From Desulfovirgula sp. (lineage in GTDB: Bacteria > Bacillota > Desulfotomaculia > Desulfotomaculales > Desulfovirgulaceae), in assembly GCA_020725525.1 (NCBI GenBank), contig DYEX01000158.1, positions 1-64,000 on the forward strand: DNA of 64,000 bases. Direction: 5' to 3'. Shown piece after piece: positions 43,984-53,470 of this stretch. Both the position numbers and the translations under genes were made by a program. Positions within the stretch are counted from its first letter, which is position 1; each line of letters opens with the position of its first letter. The notes beneath the pieces are model-generated. The model worked only from the letters and a program-made list of their open reading frames with translations. It was not told the origin of the DNA and made no database searches.

Positions 43984-46182
43984 ATGGTAGAGAGGCCTAT
44001 TTTAATTAAAGAAATGGAAATAGGCGGGCGCAGCCTGAAGCTGGAAACAGGTCGGGTTGCCGGACAGGCCGGTGGGGCGGTGCTGGTACGTTACGGTGAT
44101 ACGGTGGTACTGGTGACGGCAACCATGTCCAAAACTGTCCGGGAGGGGATTGATTTCTTCCCCCTCACCGTGGATTACGAGGAAAGGTTATATGCCGTGG
44201 GCAAAATACCCGGCGGTTTCATCAAGCGTGAGGGTCGCCCCAGCGAAAAGGCCATTCTTTCCGGACGGTTGATTGACCGGCCCATCCGGCCCCTGTTCCC
44301 CAAGGGCTGTCGCAATGAGGTGCAGGTGGTGGCCACCATTTTATCCGTAGATCAGGATAACGCTCCCGAGATTGCCGCTATGGTGGGAGCATCGGCAGCC
44401 CTGCACATCAGTGAAATTCCTTTTCAAGGTCCCATTGGCGGCGTGATTGTGGGGCTGGTGGATGGGGAATATGTAATCAACCCCACTCTGGCCCAGGCAG
44501 AAAAAAGTTTAATGCACCTGGTAGTGGCCGGGACCCGTGAGGCAGTGATGATGGTGGAAGCCGGCGCCAGGGAAGTGCCCGAAGATCAGATATTAGGGGG
44601 AATTGTCTTTGGACACGAGAAAGTGAAAGAGATAGTGGAGTTCATCGAGAATTTCCGGGAAGAAGCCCTGGCCCTCGGCCTGGCTAAAGAGAAGGTTACC
44701 CCCGTCCTGGCCCAGGTTGATCCCCAGGTAGAAGAAGCGGTTAGCGGGCCGGCCACTGAGGAATTGACGGCGGCTGTGCGGCAGTGCATTGAGCGGCGAC
44801 TGGACAAACAGGCCCGGGAAGCCTTCCTGGATGAAGTGAAGGCTAAACTGGTGGGATCCTTCCAGGAAACCTTCCCCGAGCAGGAGCAATCCATCCTTGC
44901 CGTCATTGAGGCGGTAGAGAAAAAGATCGTGCGCCGTTTTATCCTGGAGGAGGGAGTTCGCATTGACGGGCGGGCTTTGGATGAAATACGGCCCATCAGT
45001 GTAGAGGCAGGGATTCTGCCCCGCACCCATGGCTCAGGACTTTTCACCCGGGGGCAGACGCAGGTGCTTTCTGTGGTCACCCTGGGCGCCATTTCCGATG
45101 AACAGATTTTAGACGATCTGGGTATTGAGGAAGCCAAACGGTTTATGCACCACTATAACTTCCCTCCCTACAGCACTGGGGAAACACGGCCCATGCGTTC
45201 CCCCGGCCGGCGGGAAATCGGTCACGGCGCCCTGGCCGAGCGGGCTTTAGAACCGGTAATTCCCGGGGAGGATACTTTCCCCTACACCATCCGCCTGGTT
45301 TCCGAGGTTCTTTCTTCCAACGGTTCCACGTCCATGGGGAGCGTGTGCGGCAGTTGCGTGGCTTTGATGGATGCCGGCATTCCCATTAAAGCGCCGGTGG
45401 CCGGTGTGGCTATGGGACTGGTTAAGGAGGAGGATAAGGTAGCCATCCTCACTGATATTCAGGGTATTGAAGACCATCTGGGTGATATGGATTTCAAGGT
45501 GGCCGGAACGGCCAGGGGAATTACCGCCCTGCAGATGGACATCAAAATTCCCGGCATAAATGCGGATATTCTCGAAAAAGCGCTGGCCCAGGCCCGCGAG
45601 GGACGCCTGTATATTTTAAACAAGATCCTGGAGGTTATTCCTGCCCCCAGACCGGAATTATCACCCTATGCGCCCCGCATTATTCACACGACTATAGACC
45701 CTGACAAGATCCGGGAAGTCATCGGTCCGGGCGGCAAGGTGATCAAGAAAATTATCGATGAAACGGGTGTAGAAATCGATATTGAAGACGACGGCCGGGT
45801 GTATATTGCAGCCGTAGATCCCGCGGCGGCCAGGCGGGCCCTGGAGATCATTGAAAACATCACCAGAGATGTGGTGGTCGGAGAGATTTACACCGGTAAA
45901 GTAACCAGGGTCACCGACTTTGGTGCTTTTGTAGAAGTGGTACCGGGCGTATTTGGTATGCCGGGCAAAGAGGGACTGGTGCATATTTCCCATCTGGCCC
46001 ACCACCGGGTGAACAGGGTGGAAGATGTGGTGAAAGAGGGAGATACTATTGTGGTGAAAGCCATCGGGTTCGACAACCAGGGGCGTTTGAAGCTTTCCCG
46101 CAAGGAAGCCCTTCCCCCGGAACCTAAGGAAGCACCCCCTCATCACCGGCGTTCCAACCGTGCCCGGCAGGGCCGCCACTAA
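43984..46182 (+). CDS. pnp: Polynucleotide phosphorylase
   Basis: 3'-5' phosphorolytic RNase of the degradosome-like complex. Two RNase PH domains (1-225 and about 310-550, with [29 protein letters not shown] in part), a helical linker, a KH domain ([19 protein letters not shown]) and an S1 domain ([20 protein letters not shown]). Full length 732 aa. ATG 43984 follows ACAGGAGGTTTGG. Ends with a basic His-rich tail. Confidence 0.97.
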   Translation: MVERPILIKEMEIGGRSLKLETGRVAGQAGGAVLVRYGDTVVLVTATMSKTVREGIDFFPLTVDYEERLYAVGKIPGGFIKREGRPSEKAILSGRLIDRPIRPLFPKGCRNEVQVVATILSVDQDNAPEIAAMVGASAALHISEIPFQGPIGGVIVGLVDGEYVINPTLAQAEKSLMHLVVAGTREAVMMVEAGAREVPEDQILGGIVFGHEKVKEIVEFIENFREEALALGLAKEKVTPVLAQVDPQVEEAVSGPATEELTAAVRQCIERRLDKQAREAFLDEVKAKLVGSFQETFPEQEQSILAVIEAVEKKIVRRFILEEGVRIDGRALDEIRPISVEAGILPRTHGSGLFTRGQTQVLSVVTLGAISDEQILDDLGIEEAKRFMHHYNFPPYSTGETRPMRSPGRREIGHGALAERALEPVIPGEDTFPYTIRLVSEVLSSNGSTSMGSVCGSCVALMDAGIPIKAPVAGVAMGLVKEEDKVAILTDIQGIEDHLGDMDFKVAGTARGITALQMDIKIPGINADILEKALAQAREGRLYILNKILEVIPAPRPELSPYAPRIIHTTIDPDKIREVIGPGGKVIKKIIDETGVEIDIEDDGRVYIAAVDPAAARRALEIIENITRDVVVGEIYTGKVTRVTDFGAFVEVVPGVFGMPGKEGLVHISHLAHHRVNRVEDVVKEGDTIVVKAIGFDNQGRLKLSRKEALPPEPKEAPPHHRRSNRARQGRH

Positions 46183-46200
46183 CGAAAAAAACTTTATTAC

Positions 46201-46250
46201 AAAACTCCCCTACCATGGTTTACCTCGTGGAGGGGTTTTATTATTGTTTT
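46201..46250 (+). terminator. Terminator after pnp
   Basis: AAAACTCCCC...GGGGTTTT hairpin followed by ATTATTGTTTTTTC, 20 nt after the pnp stop. Confidence 0.8.
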
Positions 46251-46390
46251 TTCTGGCGGGGAGTGGTTCATTGCTGTAGCGATACAAACCGGGGCAATGT
46301 GGAGCCGTCACGGCGTTGATTTTGGGGAAAAAAGACAGCCATATTAAACCTTTTCCCGGCATAACAATGTGGTGATTAAACGGGGAAAGG

Positions 46391-47131
46391 GTGGCCGGGG
46401 TGCGCGTCTATTTTTTTAGTCGCCATCGGGTACTACGGAGCTTGCTGCTGGTAATGCTGGTTTTTTCCCTCCTCGCCTGGGGGTACTGGTATAACCATTC
46501 TTTGCAGGCCTTACCGGCGGTGCAACCGCAACCCATTTACCAGGGTAGCAGCCGGGAGAAGGAAATTGCCCTGACCATAAATGTGTTTTGGGGCGAAGAG
46601 TACCTGCCGCAGATGCTGGAGATATTTGCAAGGGAAAAAGTTCCGGCTACGTTTTTTATTGGAGGGCGGTGGGCGGAGCAGTTTCCAGTGTTGACCCGGA
46701 AAATCCATCAGCAGGGCCATGAAATCGGCAGTCACGGCTATACCCACCCCCACCCGGATCAGCTTTCCGTAAGTGGTAATCTAAAGGACATCCGCCGGGC
46801 GGAAGAGGTGCTGGTGAAGATAACTGGTGATCGTCCGAAATTATTTGCTCCCCCTTATGGTGAACACGGCCCGACGGTGCTCCAGGCAGCCAGGGAAGCG
46901 GGGTACCGGACCATCCTGTGGAGTGTGGATACCGTGGACTGGCAGCGTCCCGAACCGCAAATGATCAGCAACCGGGTGCTGGAAAAGGCCCACAACGGGG
47001 CTATTGTGCTCATGCACCCCACTGCCCCTACTGTGGAAGCATTGCCGGTAATTATACAAGAATTAAAATCTCGAGGCTACCGGTTGGTAACCGTGTCCCA
47101 GTTGCTGCGCCACCTGGAGGATGATAAGTAG
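46391..47131 (+). CDS. ylxY: YlxY-like polysaccharide deacetylase family protein
   Basis: Membrane-anchored NodB-homology protein. One N-terminal helix (about 15-33) is followed by the deacetylase fold: zinc His pair in SHGYTHPH, motif 3 FAPPYGEHG, motif 4 WSVDTVDW and motif 5 VLMHP. The first motif, normally TFDDGP, reads LTINVFWGEEY, so the catalytic base and one metal ligand are missing. B. subtilis YlxY has the same place between pnp and mlpA and its role is uncertain. GTG 46391 was kept. It may be an inactive glycan-binding member. Confidence 0.85.
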   Translation: MAGVRVYFFSRHRVLRSLLLVMLVFSLLAWGYWYNHSLQALPAVQPQPIYQGSSREKEIALTINVFWGEEYLPQMLEIFAREKVPATFFIGGRWAEQFPVLTRKIHQQGHEIGSHGYTHPHPDQLSVSGNLKDIRRAEEVLVKITGDRPKLFAPPYGEHGPTVLQAAREAGYRTILWSVDTVDWQRPEPQMISNRVLEKAHNGAIVLMHPTAPTVEALPVIIQELKSRGYRLVTVSQLLRHLEDDK

Positions 47132-47282
47132 CCTGGTTGCCGGCGCTTCGCAAGTCGTTCGCTCCGGACAGCGCCGCATCCTCTTCATAAGGGGTTTTAC
47201 TGAACATTTACACAAAACATAAACTGTTCTCAAACCGGGAAGCTTAGAGCCTGGAGAGACCAGATTTAGAGGTGAAAAAGCC

Positions 47283-48542
47283 ATGCTTTCCCGGTTACTT
47301 TTTTCTTTGTTCTTGTTGGGGACTCTTTACGGATTTAGCACTCCCGTTGTGCTGGCAGCTCCTCCAGTCTCAAAGGGTAGCCATGTTCAACCCGTTCTTC
47401 CTGTACTGCTAAATCTGGGAGAATTGCCCGATTCCTCCTTTTCCGGCCAGGAGCCTCCCCGGGTGACTGCGGACGCTGCCGTGCTTATGGAAGCCTCGAC
47501 CGGACAGGTTCTGTTTGCTAAAAATGCCCACCAGCAACGCCCACCGGCCAGTACTACCAAGATTCTTACTGCCCTTTTGGCGATCGAAGGAGGTCGGCTG
47601 GAACAGGTGGTTACAGTCAGCTCCCGGGCGGCGACGGTAGGGGAGAGCAGTATGCACCTTTTCCCCGGCCAGCGTCTTACTCTGGAGCAACTCCTGTACG
47701 GGGCCCTATTGCGTTCGGGAAATGATGCCTGTGTAGCCATTGCCGAACATATAGCCGGAAGCGAAGAGAATTTTGTCTGGCTCATGAACCAGAAGTCCAG
47801 GGAGTTGGGTGCCCGCAATACTCATTTCTGTAATCCCCATGGTCTGCCTGCCCGGGGCCATCTATCTTCAGCTTATGACCTGGCCCTGCTGACCAGGTAT
47901 GCCCTGAAGAACCCCACTTTTCGAGCCCTGGTATCTACCCGCTACCGTGGTTTTGTAAACCCTCCCTGGAGGGAGTATCACCTGCAAAATACCAATCGCT
48001 TGCTCTGGAGTTATCAGGGGGCGGACGGTGTAAAAACCGGCACCACCAGTGAAGCGGGCATGTGTCTTGTTGCCTCGGCCAGCCGTGGAGGCCGGCAGTT
48101 AATCAGTGTGGTCTTGCACAGTGACGATCGATATGGCGATACCATGGTCCTTTTGGATTACGGGTTTACCTGCTTTAAAAACACTGCTGTGGTGGAGGCA
48201 GGCCAGACTTGCAGGCGTATTCCGGTAACTGGCGGTGTTGTTTCCTCAGTACCTCTGGTGAGTGACCGCACCATTGAAGTAACTGTTCCGGTACATCGCC
48301 CCCCGGCGCTGGTAAAGCGGTTTAATGTGCAGACTGACTTGACCGCACCGCTTCCCAGGGCCTTACCGGCGGGTAGTATAGAGGTTTGGGTGGATGGTGA
48401 ACCGGTGGCCAAAGCGCGCCTTTTAACCGGCCGTTCCGTGGAAAGGCTGCCCGTTTATCGATTGTGGTGGAAAAACCTACTGATAGGGATGACCGCCACC
48501 GAAATAGTTTATGTATTAGCATTAAAGGATTTTTGCCCCTGA
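47283..48542 (+). CDS. D-alanyl-D-alanine carboxypeptidase (DacF-like penicillin-binding protein)
   Basis: Low-molecular-weight PBP that trims D-Ala from peptidoglycan peptides outside the membrane. Signal peptide at 1-26 (LLFSLFLLGTLYGFSTPVVLAA); catalytic SxxK is S90-T-T-K93, SGN at SGNDACV near 150, KTG at GVKTGTTSEAG near 245. A C-terminal beta domain and a final hydrophobic helix (LLIGMTATEIVYVLAL) follow, as in sporulation DacF. ATG 47283 has AGAGGTG upstream. Between ylxY and mlpA, probably a cell-wall/spore cortex role. Confidence 0.93.
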   Translation: MLSRLLFSLFLLGTLYGFSTPVVLAAPPVSKGSHVQPVLPVLLNLGELPDSSFSGQEPPRVTADAAVLMEASTGQVLFAKNAHQQRPPASTTKILTALLAIEGGRLEQVVTVSSRAATVGESSMHLFPGQRLTLEQLLYGALLRSGNDACVAIAEHIAGSEENFVWLMNQKSRELGARNTHFCNPHGLPARGHLSSAYDLALLTRYALKNPTFRALVSTRYRGFVNPPWREYHLQNTNRLLWSYQGADGVKTGTTSEAGMCLVASASRGGRQLISVVLHSDDRYGDTMVLLDYGFTCFKNTAVVEAGQTCRRIPVTGGVVSSVPLVSDRTIEVTVPVHRPPALVKRFNVQTDLTAPLPRALPAGSIEVWVDGEPVAKARLLTGRSVERLPVYRLWWKNLLIGMTATEIVYVLALKDFCP

Positions 48543-48605
48543 TGGCGAAGAGAGATAGGCGTGATTTGCGTGAGCCATCCAAGTCGATGTTGGGGGTGCA
48601 AATGG

Positions 48606-49871
48606 TTGTATCAGACTGTCAGGCTGGAAAACGGAGTTACCATCCTCACCGAAGATATTCCCCATGTGCGATCGGTGGTGGTGGGAATATGGGTCAATGT
48701 GGGTTCCCGGGACGAAAGCCCGGCTGTAGCGGGCATTTCCCATTTTATTGAACATCTGATGTTCAAGGGCACCGAACGCCGCACAGCCCGGGACATTGCC
48801 GAGGCCCTGGACGCCGTAGGGGGGCAGTTGAACGCCTTTACCACCAAAGAATACACGTGTTATTACGCCCGGGTTCTTGATGAGCATTTTGACCTGGCCC
48901 TGGATATTTTACAGGACATGTTATTCCACTCCCGCTTTGCCGCCGGAGATATTGATCGGGAGCGGAATGTGATTCTGGAAGAAATAAAGATGTACGAAGA
49001 TGCTCCGGACGAGCTGGTCCATGATGTTTTTGCTACCACCATCTGGCAAGGGCATGACCTGGGACGTCCGGTTATCGGTACCGCAGAGGTGATCCGCCGG
49101 CTTACCCGGGAAGAAATTCTTAACTATTACCAGCGGCATTACCAGCCCCAGAACCTGGTGGTGGCTGTGGCGGGGAATATTGAACAAGCCCGGGTAGTGG
49201 AGAAGCTGCGTCCCATTTTTGATCCCCTAAAGGGAGAGCAGGTGACCCGCCAGCTGGTGCGTCCCGTGCCGCAACGCCAGGTAACCTGCCGGACCAAGGA
49301 CACGGAGCAGGTTCACCTGTGTGTTGGTGTGCCGGGACTACCCCTGAATCACGAACGGATTTATGTGTTCCAGGTGGTCAACACCATCCTTGGCGGGGGT
49401 ATCAGTTCCCGTCTATTTCAGGAAATAAGAGAACAGCGGGGACTGGTTTATTCCATTTATTCCTACCACAGTTCCTATCACGATGCGGGCTTATTTTGTA
49501 TTTATGCCGGTTTAAGCAAAGAAAATGTGCCGGCGGTAATGGATCTGATCTTTAAGGAAGTCAGGGATATCCAGCACAACGGGGTTAAGGCAGAAGAACT
49601 GCACCGGGCCAAGGAGCAGATTATCGGTAATCTCTGGTTGAGCCTGGAAAGTGTAAGCACCCGGATGAGCAGGCTGGCCAAATCCCAGCTCTACCTGGGT
49701 AAGGTGGTGCCGCCGGAGGAAGTGGTTGACCGGGTAAAACAGGTCACCGTGGAAGATGTGCAGGAACTGGCCCGCGAAATGCTAAACCCCGAGTCCTTTG
49801 CCATTGCCACTGTGGGTCCCTGGGATGACTGCAGTGCTCTGGAAGCGGCAGTAAGACTGGTTGTTTGTTAG
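48606..49871 (+). CDS. mlpA: M16-family zinc peptidase (MlpA/YmxG)
   Basis: Inverzincin-type peptidase similar to mitochondrial processing peptidase beta. Zinc motif HFIEH at residues 46-50 with the distal Glu in NVILEEIKMYED near 122; the C-terminal domain includes GGGISSRLFQEIREQRGLVYSIYSYHS in part. TTG 48606 after GGGGGTG gives MYQTVRLENGVTI, the usual start. 421 aa. Conserved position after ylxY; B. subtilis MlpA affects extracellular protease expression. Confidence 0.94.
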   Translation: MYQTVRLENGVTILTEDIPHVRSVVVGIWVNVGSRDESPAVAGISHFIEHLMFKGTERRTARDIAEALDAVGGQLNAFTTKEYTCYYARVLDEHFDLALDILQDMLFHSRFAAGDIDRERNVILEEIKMYEDAPDELVHDVFATTIWQGHDLGRPVIGTAEVIRRLTREEILNYYQRHYQPQNLVVAVAGNIEQARVVEKLRPIFDPLKGEQVTRQLVRPVPQRQVTCRTKDTEQVHLCVGVPGLPLNHERIYVFQVVNTILGGGISSRLFQEIREQRGLVYSIYSYHSSYHDAGLFCIYAGLSKENVPAVMDLIFKEVRDIQHNGVKAEELHRAKEQIIGNLWLSLESVSTRMSRLAKSQLYLGKVVPPEEVVDRVKQVTVEDVQELAREMLNPESFAIATVGPWDDCSALEAAVRLVVC

Positions 49872-49943
49872 AGCTTTCTCGAACTGCCCGCTGTTCTAAA
49901 ACCTGTCCCACTCCCATATAATGCTAACGGGGGGTGGGATAAA

Positions 49944-50273
49944 ATGTTAGTACTGTTCGTTTTGCTTCTGGCCATTTTGCTCATTCTTTCTTTAAGGGAA
50001 AGAATGCGTATGGTTAACTTCAGGAATAAAGCGTGGGATGTAAGTGAAATCAGCACACCCTCTCCCCTTTCCCAGGCTCTGGCCGGTCTGGTGGGCACGG
50101 CGGGAGGGATCTACCTTTCCCTGGTTTTGTTGTTTACTTTTCTAGGCTTGCAGCTGCCTGAGCGGGTTCACCTGGGGGAATTGCAGATGGAACCCCTGGC
50201 GGCGATATCCATCGCCCTGGCGATTGTGCAACCTTTCCTTCTCAAACTGTTTCAATTAAAACGTAAGATTTAA
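49944..50273 (+). CDS. Hypothetical 109-aa membrane protein
   Basis: No family recognised. An N-terminal hydrophobic helix (MLVLFVLLLAILLILSL) is followed by a basic stretch and two more helices (ALAGLVGTAGGIYLSLVLLF, ISIALAIVQPFLLKLF). ATG 49944 lies after GGGGGGTGGG. The upstream hairpin TCCCACTCCC/GGGGGTGGGA (49907-49939) could hide that ribosome site. It ends 20 nt before the ymxH gene. Its function is unknown. Confidence 0.7.
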   Translation: MLVLFVLLLAILLILSLRERMRMVNFRNKAWDVSEISTPSPLSQALAGLVGTAGGIYLSLVLLFTFLGLQLPERVHLGELQMEPLAAISIALAIVQPFLLKLFQLKRKI

Positions 50274-50293
50274 CAAAAGGGGTGAGCGAAAAA

Positions 50294-50563
50294 ATGCGCT
50301 TAACCGAACTGGCCGGTAAGGAAATTGTAAATATCTACGACGGTGCCCGTTTGGGGGTGGTGGGAGAAAGCGATGTGGCCATTGATGCCGAGACCGGACA
50401 GGTACAATCCATTATTCTGCCCCGTCGGGGCAATCCTATTAGTTTTTGGTTTGACCGCCAGCAACTGATCATTCCCTGGGAGGCGGTGCGCAAGATCGGC
50501 ACGGAGGTTATTATTGTGGATCTGGACCAGACTAACCTTAACTTACGCCGGTATTCACTGTAA
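50294..50563 (+). CDS. ymxH: YlmC/YmxH-family PRC-barrel protein
   Basis: Single PRC-barrel-type beta domain of the YlmC/YmxH sporulation-associated family. MRLTELAGKEIVNIYDGARLG opens the barrel; SIILPRRGNPISFWF and IPWEAVRKIGTEVIIV follow. 89 aa. ATG 50294 has AAGGGGTG at the right distance; GTG 50282 lies inside the site. Same position as ymxH between mlpA and the dpa genes in B. subtilis. Function not established. Confidence 0.88.
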   Translation: MRLTELAGKEIVNIYDGARLGVVGESDVAIDAETGQVQSIILPRRGNPISFWFDRQQLIIPWEAVRKIGTEVIIVDLDQTNLNLRRYSL

Positions 50564-50813
50564 GAAAAAACCGTGCTTCTGACACGCGCGGTTTCACATA
50601 GCGGTATGGTGAAGTCCATTTGCCGTCTGGACTTTTTTGTTTTTTACAGGTGGCCCGGCAATGCACGCTGGCATAAAGTGGTAAGATTATTGTCCGTAAT
50701 CTCAAGCAGGGATGAAAGACCATCTTGTAGAAAGGAAAATAAGGCATGGTATCCTTCCATAAAGAAGAATCGGGTGACTTGCCCACGTTATTATGCAGGT
50801 TAACCATTTTATC

Positions 50814-50843
50814 TTGACAACGGTCGGGTAATGTGGTTTAAAT
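50814..50843 (+). promoter_or_regulatory. Promoter upstream of dapB
   Basis: TTGACA (50814-50819), 17-18 bp spacer, TTTAAA/TTAAAT (50837-50843). The 50.56-50.93 kb gap also holds a weak hairpin AAACCG/CGGTTT near 50570-50593 and a leader hairpin at 50882-50907; no gene is seen in it. Confidence 0.65.
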
Positions 50844-50858
50844 TTAACAAAATAAACA

Positions 50859-50907
50859 GGAGGGAGGAAACTGGTTTTGCCGGGATAGGGGGCAAACATC
50901 CTATCCC
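50859..50907 (+). promoter_or_regulatory. dapB leader: strong SD with minimal ORF and hairpin
   Basis: AGGAGGGAGG (50859-50868) is followed by TTG CCG GGA TAG (50877-50888) and the 8-bp hairpin GGGATAGG/CCTATCCC (50882-50907). dapB itself starts 25 nt later with a poor ribosome site, which suggests leader-mediated control. Tentative. Confidence 0.35.
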
Positions 50908-50932
50908 CAAAAGCGTAGAACCGGGTTAAGCG

Positions 50933-51733
50933 TTGATCAGGGTAGTAGTTACAGGTGCGTGCGGCCGGATGGGCCGGGAAGTGTTGAAGGCAGTGTGGCA
51001 GGCCGAAGATATGGATTTAGTGGGCGCGGTGGATGTGCGGGGAGAAGGCCAGGACGTGGGACCCCTGTGGGGCGCTCCGGAAGTGGGGGTAACCCTGCAG
51101 GCGGACCTGAAAAAAGTGCTGGTGGAAACCCGTCCCGACGTAATGGTCGATTTTACAACCCCCGACGTGGTGGTTGAAAATATAAAAACGGCCCTTCAGC
51201 ACCGGGTGCGTCCGGTGGTGGGTACCACCGGCATAAGTTCCAGGGAACTGGAAGAAATCCGTGCCCTGGCAGAAGGGTTAATGCTGGGTTGCGTTATCGC
51301 CCCCAATTTTGCCATCGGGGCAGTGTTAATGATGCGCTTTGCCGCTGAAGCGGCCAGGTACCTGCCCCATGTGGAAATTATCGAGTTGCACCACGATCAA
51401 AAGCTGGATGCCCCTTCGGGTACGGCCATCAAGACCGCCGAGTTGGTGGCAGCCGCGCGGGGAGATTTTCGCCAGGGCTTGCCCACGGAGGTAGAAAAGA
51501 TACCCGGTGCCCGTGGCGGCTCCTTTGACGGCGGCATCCGTATCCACAGTGTTCGCCTGCCGGGGTTGGTGGCCCATCAGGAGGTCATCTTCGGTGGCCT
51601 GGGGCAAACCTTGAGCATCCGGCATGACTCTATTTCCCGGGAATCCTTTATGCCCGGTGTGCTGGTAGCCATTCGCCGGGTGATGCATCTGGAAGGAGTG
51701 GTTTACGGACTGGAGAACCTGCTTTTCGAATAA
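50933..51733 (+). CDS. dapB: 4-hydroxy-tetrahydrodipicolinate reductase
   Basis: Reduces HTPA to tetrahydrodipicolinate for lysine and meso-diaminopimelate. N-terminal NAD(P) loop VVVTGACGRMGREV, substrate motif ELHHDQKLDAPSGTA and IHSVRLPGLVAHQEVIFG are intact; 266 aa. TTG 50933 is forced by the in-frame TAA at 50927. In B. subtilis dapB lies elsewhere; here it joins dpaAB, asd, dapG and dapA, so both branches after HTPA are together. Confidence 0.96.
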   Translation: MIRVVVTGACGRMGREVLKAVWQAEDMDLVGAVDVRGEGQDVGPLWGAPEVGVTLQADLKKVLVETRPDVMVDFTTPDVVVENIKTALQHRVRPVVGTTGISSRELEEIRALAEGLMLGCVIAPNFAIGAVLMMRFAAEAARYLPHVEIIELHHDQKLDAPSGTAIKTAELVAAARGDFRQGLPTEVEKIPGARGGSFDGGIRIHSVRLPGLVAHQEVIFGGLGQTLSIRHDSISRESFMPGVLVAIRRVMHLEGVVYGLENLLFE

Positions 51734-51810
51734 AGTCATGACAAGCACCTCCCCTTTCAGCCCCTCATATATTGGTGGTAAATACGAGAAGCCCAAGGAG
51801 GATGCCGGCC

Positions 51811-52695
51811 ATGCAGCCAGATCTGCAAGGGGTGACATTGGCCGTACTTGGCGGTGATGCCAGGGAAAAGATCCTGGTTGAACGGCTGGCGGTATTAGGG
51901 GCACACCTGAAAGTGGTAGGACTGCCAGTTGAGGGGAAGAATATAACTCCCTGTGGGGATATCGCCCAGGGATTGGCTGGAGCTGATGCTTTGATTTTGC
52001 CGGTACCCGGAATCGACGACCAGGGTCGTATTCATGCGGCGTACCTGGACCGGCCGCTGGTTCTTTCGGAGGAACTTCTGGCCTTGCTTGTACCTGGTTC
52101 GCCGGTGCTGGTGGGCGTGGCCAGGCCAAAACTCAAAGAAATCACTGCCCGGGCAAACCTCCGCCTGATTGAGCTAATGGATATAGACGAAATAGCCATT
52201 TTAAATTCCATTCCTTCCGCTGAAGGAGCCATTCAGGTGGCCATGGAGAAGTTGCCCATTACCATTCACGGTAGCTACTCCGTAGTGCTGGGGTTTGGGC
52301 GCACCGGTATCACCCTGGCCCGCATGTTGCACGCCCTGGGTGCCCGTACCGTGGTGGTGGCTCGTAATCCCGCCCAGCGGGCCAGGGCCTTTGAGATGGG
52401 TTTGGGTACTGCCGATCTACCGGAACTTGCTTTTGTAGTAGCAGAGGCAGACGTTATTTTCAATACCATACCTGCCCTGGTGTTAGATGAGCAGGTTCTT
52501 TTATGGGTGCGGCCCGGCACTTTAATTCTGGACCTGGCTTCTTCCCCTGGCGGCACCGACTTTGAGGCTGCCCGGCGACTTGGTATTACGGCTCTTTTGC
52601 TTCCGGGTTTGCCCGGCAGGGTGGCACCACAAGCTGCCGGCGAAATCCTGGCCCGGGTTGTTCCCCGGCTGCTGGCCGAACAGCTGGCCCTCTAG
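51811..52695 (+). CDS. dpaA: Dipicolinate synthase subunit A
   Basis: Dehydrogenase-like subunit of the enzyme that makes dipicolinic acid for the spore core (SpoVFA). N-terminal domain AVLGGDAREKILVERLAVLGA and NAD-binding VLGFGRTGITLARMLHALGA near residue 158 are present; 294 aa. ATG 51811 is placed 9 nt after AAGGAGG; ATG 51802 is too close. It precedes dpaB by 28 nt. In sporulating cells it would be expressed in the mother cell; no sigma-K site was looked for with confidence. Confidence 0.94.
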   Translation: MQPDLQGVTLAVLGGDAREKILVERLAVLGAHLKVVGLPVEGKNITPCGDIAQGLAGADALILPVPGIDDQGRIHAAYLDRPLVLSEELLALLVPGSPVLVGVARPKLKEITARANLRLIELMDIDEIAILNSIPSAEGAIQVAMEKLPITIHGSYSVVLGFGRTGITLARMLHALGARTVVVARNPAQRARAFEMGLGTADLPELAFVVAEADVIFNTIPALVLDEQVLLWVRPGTLILDLASSPGGTDFEAARRLGITALLLPGLPGRVAPQAAGEILARVVPRLLAEQLAL

Positions 52696-52723
52696 CCCTG
52701 GCTCTCTAGCGGAGGTGCTCGTC

Positions 52724-53311
52724 ATGCGCTTGAAAGATGTACGGGTGGGTTTTGCCGTTACCGGTTCCCACTGTACCCTGGATGAAGTTATGGTCCAGGT
52801 CGAGAACCTGGTCAGGGAAGGTGCTATTGTTTATCCCATCGTCAGTGCGGTGGTAGATGGCACCGATACCAAATATGGTCCCGCGCAAAAATGGAAGGAT
52901 CTTCTAGGAAAAATTACTGGTCATGCACCCATAAACAGTATTATAGGAGCAGAACCCATCGGGCCGGGCAAGCTTTTAGATGTGCTGGTGGTAGCACCCT
53001 GCACGGGTAATACCCTCGCCAAGCTGGCCAACGGTATTACCGACGGTCCGGTACTGATGGCCGTCAAGGCTCACCTGCGCAACCTGCGTCCGCTGGTTCT
53101 GGCCATTTCCACCAACGACGGATTAAGTATGAACGCCAAGAACCTTGGTTTGCTTTTAAATACCAAAAATGTCTACCTGGTGCCTTTTGGTCAAGATAAT
53201 CCGGTGGAGAAACCCAACTCCCTGAAGGCGAAGATGGACCTGATTATTGATACCATTCTGTTTGCCCTGGAGGGAAAGCAGATACAGCCTGTGCTCGTGA
53301 ATGTGTCGTGA
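52724..53311 (+). CDS. dpaB: Dipicolinate synthase subunit B
   Basis: Flavoprotein-like partner of DpaA (SpoVFB), HFCD-type fold. GFAVTGSHCTLDEVMVQVENLV begins the protein (in part), VVAPCTGNTLAKLANGITDGPVLMA lies centrally, and 195 aa is normal. ATG 52724 follows GCGGAGGTG. The open frame upstream to 52562 overlaps dpaA and is not coding. A terminator follows. Confidence 0.94.
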   Translation: MRLKDVRVGFAVTGSHCTLDEVMVQVENLVREGAIVYPIVSAVVDGTDTKYGPAQKWKDLLGKITGHAPINSIIGAEPIGPGKLLDVLVVAPCTGNTLAKLANGITDGPVLMAVKAHLRNLRPLVLAISTNDGLSMNAKNLGLLLNTKNVYLVPFGQDNPVEKPNSLKAKMDLIIDTILFALEGKQIQPVLVNVS

Positions 53312-53352
53312 TCACTGGTTACGGGGGAGCCAAAGAAAGTTTTTTCACATGA

Positions 53353-53385
53353 GGCCCGTACCTAAATTGATCGGGCCAGTTTTTT
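53353..53385 (+). terminator. Terminator after dpaB
   Basis: GGCCCG/CGGGCC stem (53353-53358 with 53372-53377), then AGTTTTTTG; 40 nt after dpaB. Confidence 0.8.
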
Positions 53386-53470
53386 GATCTTGAAGGGGAC
53401 GTGCCATTTAATGGTGTCAACCCGATTAGATAATTTTCCGGTTATTGTTTCTGAAAGGAGGAATTTATCT

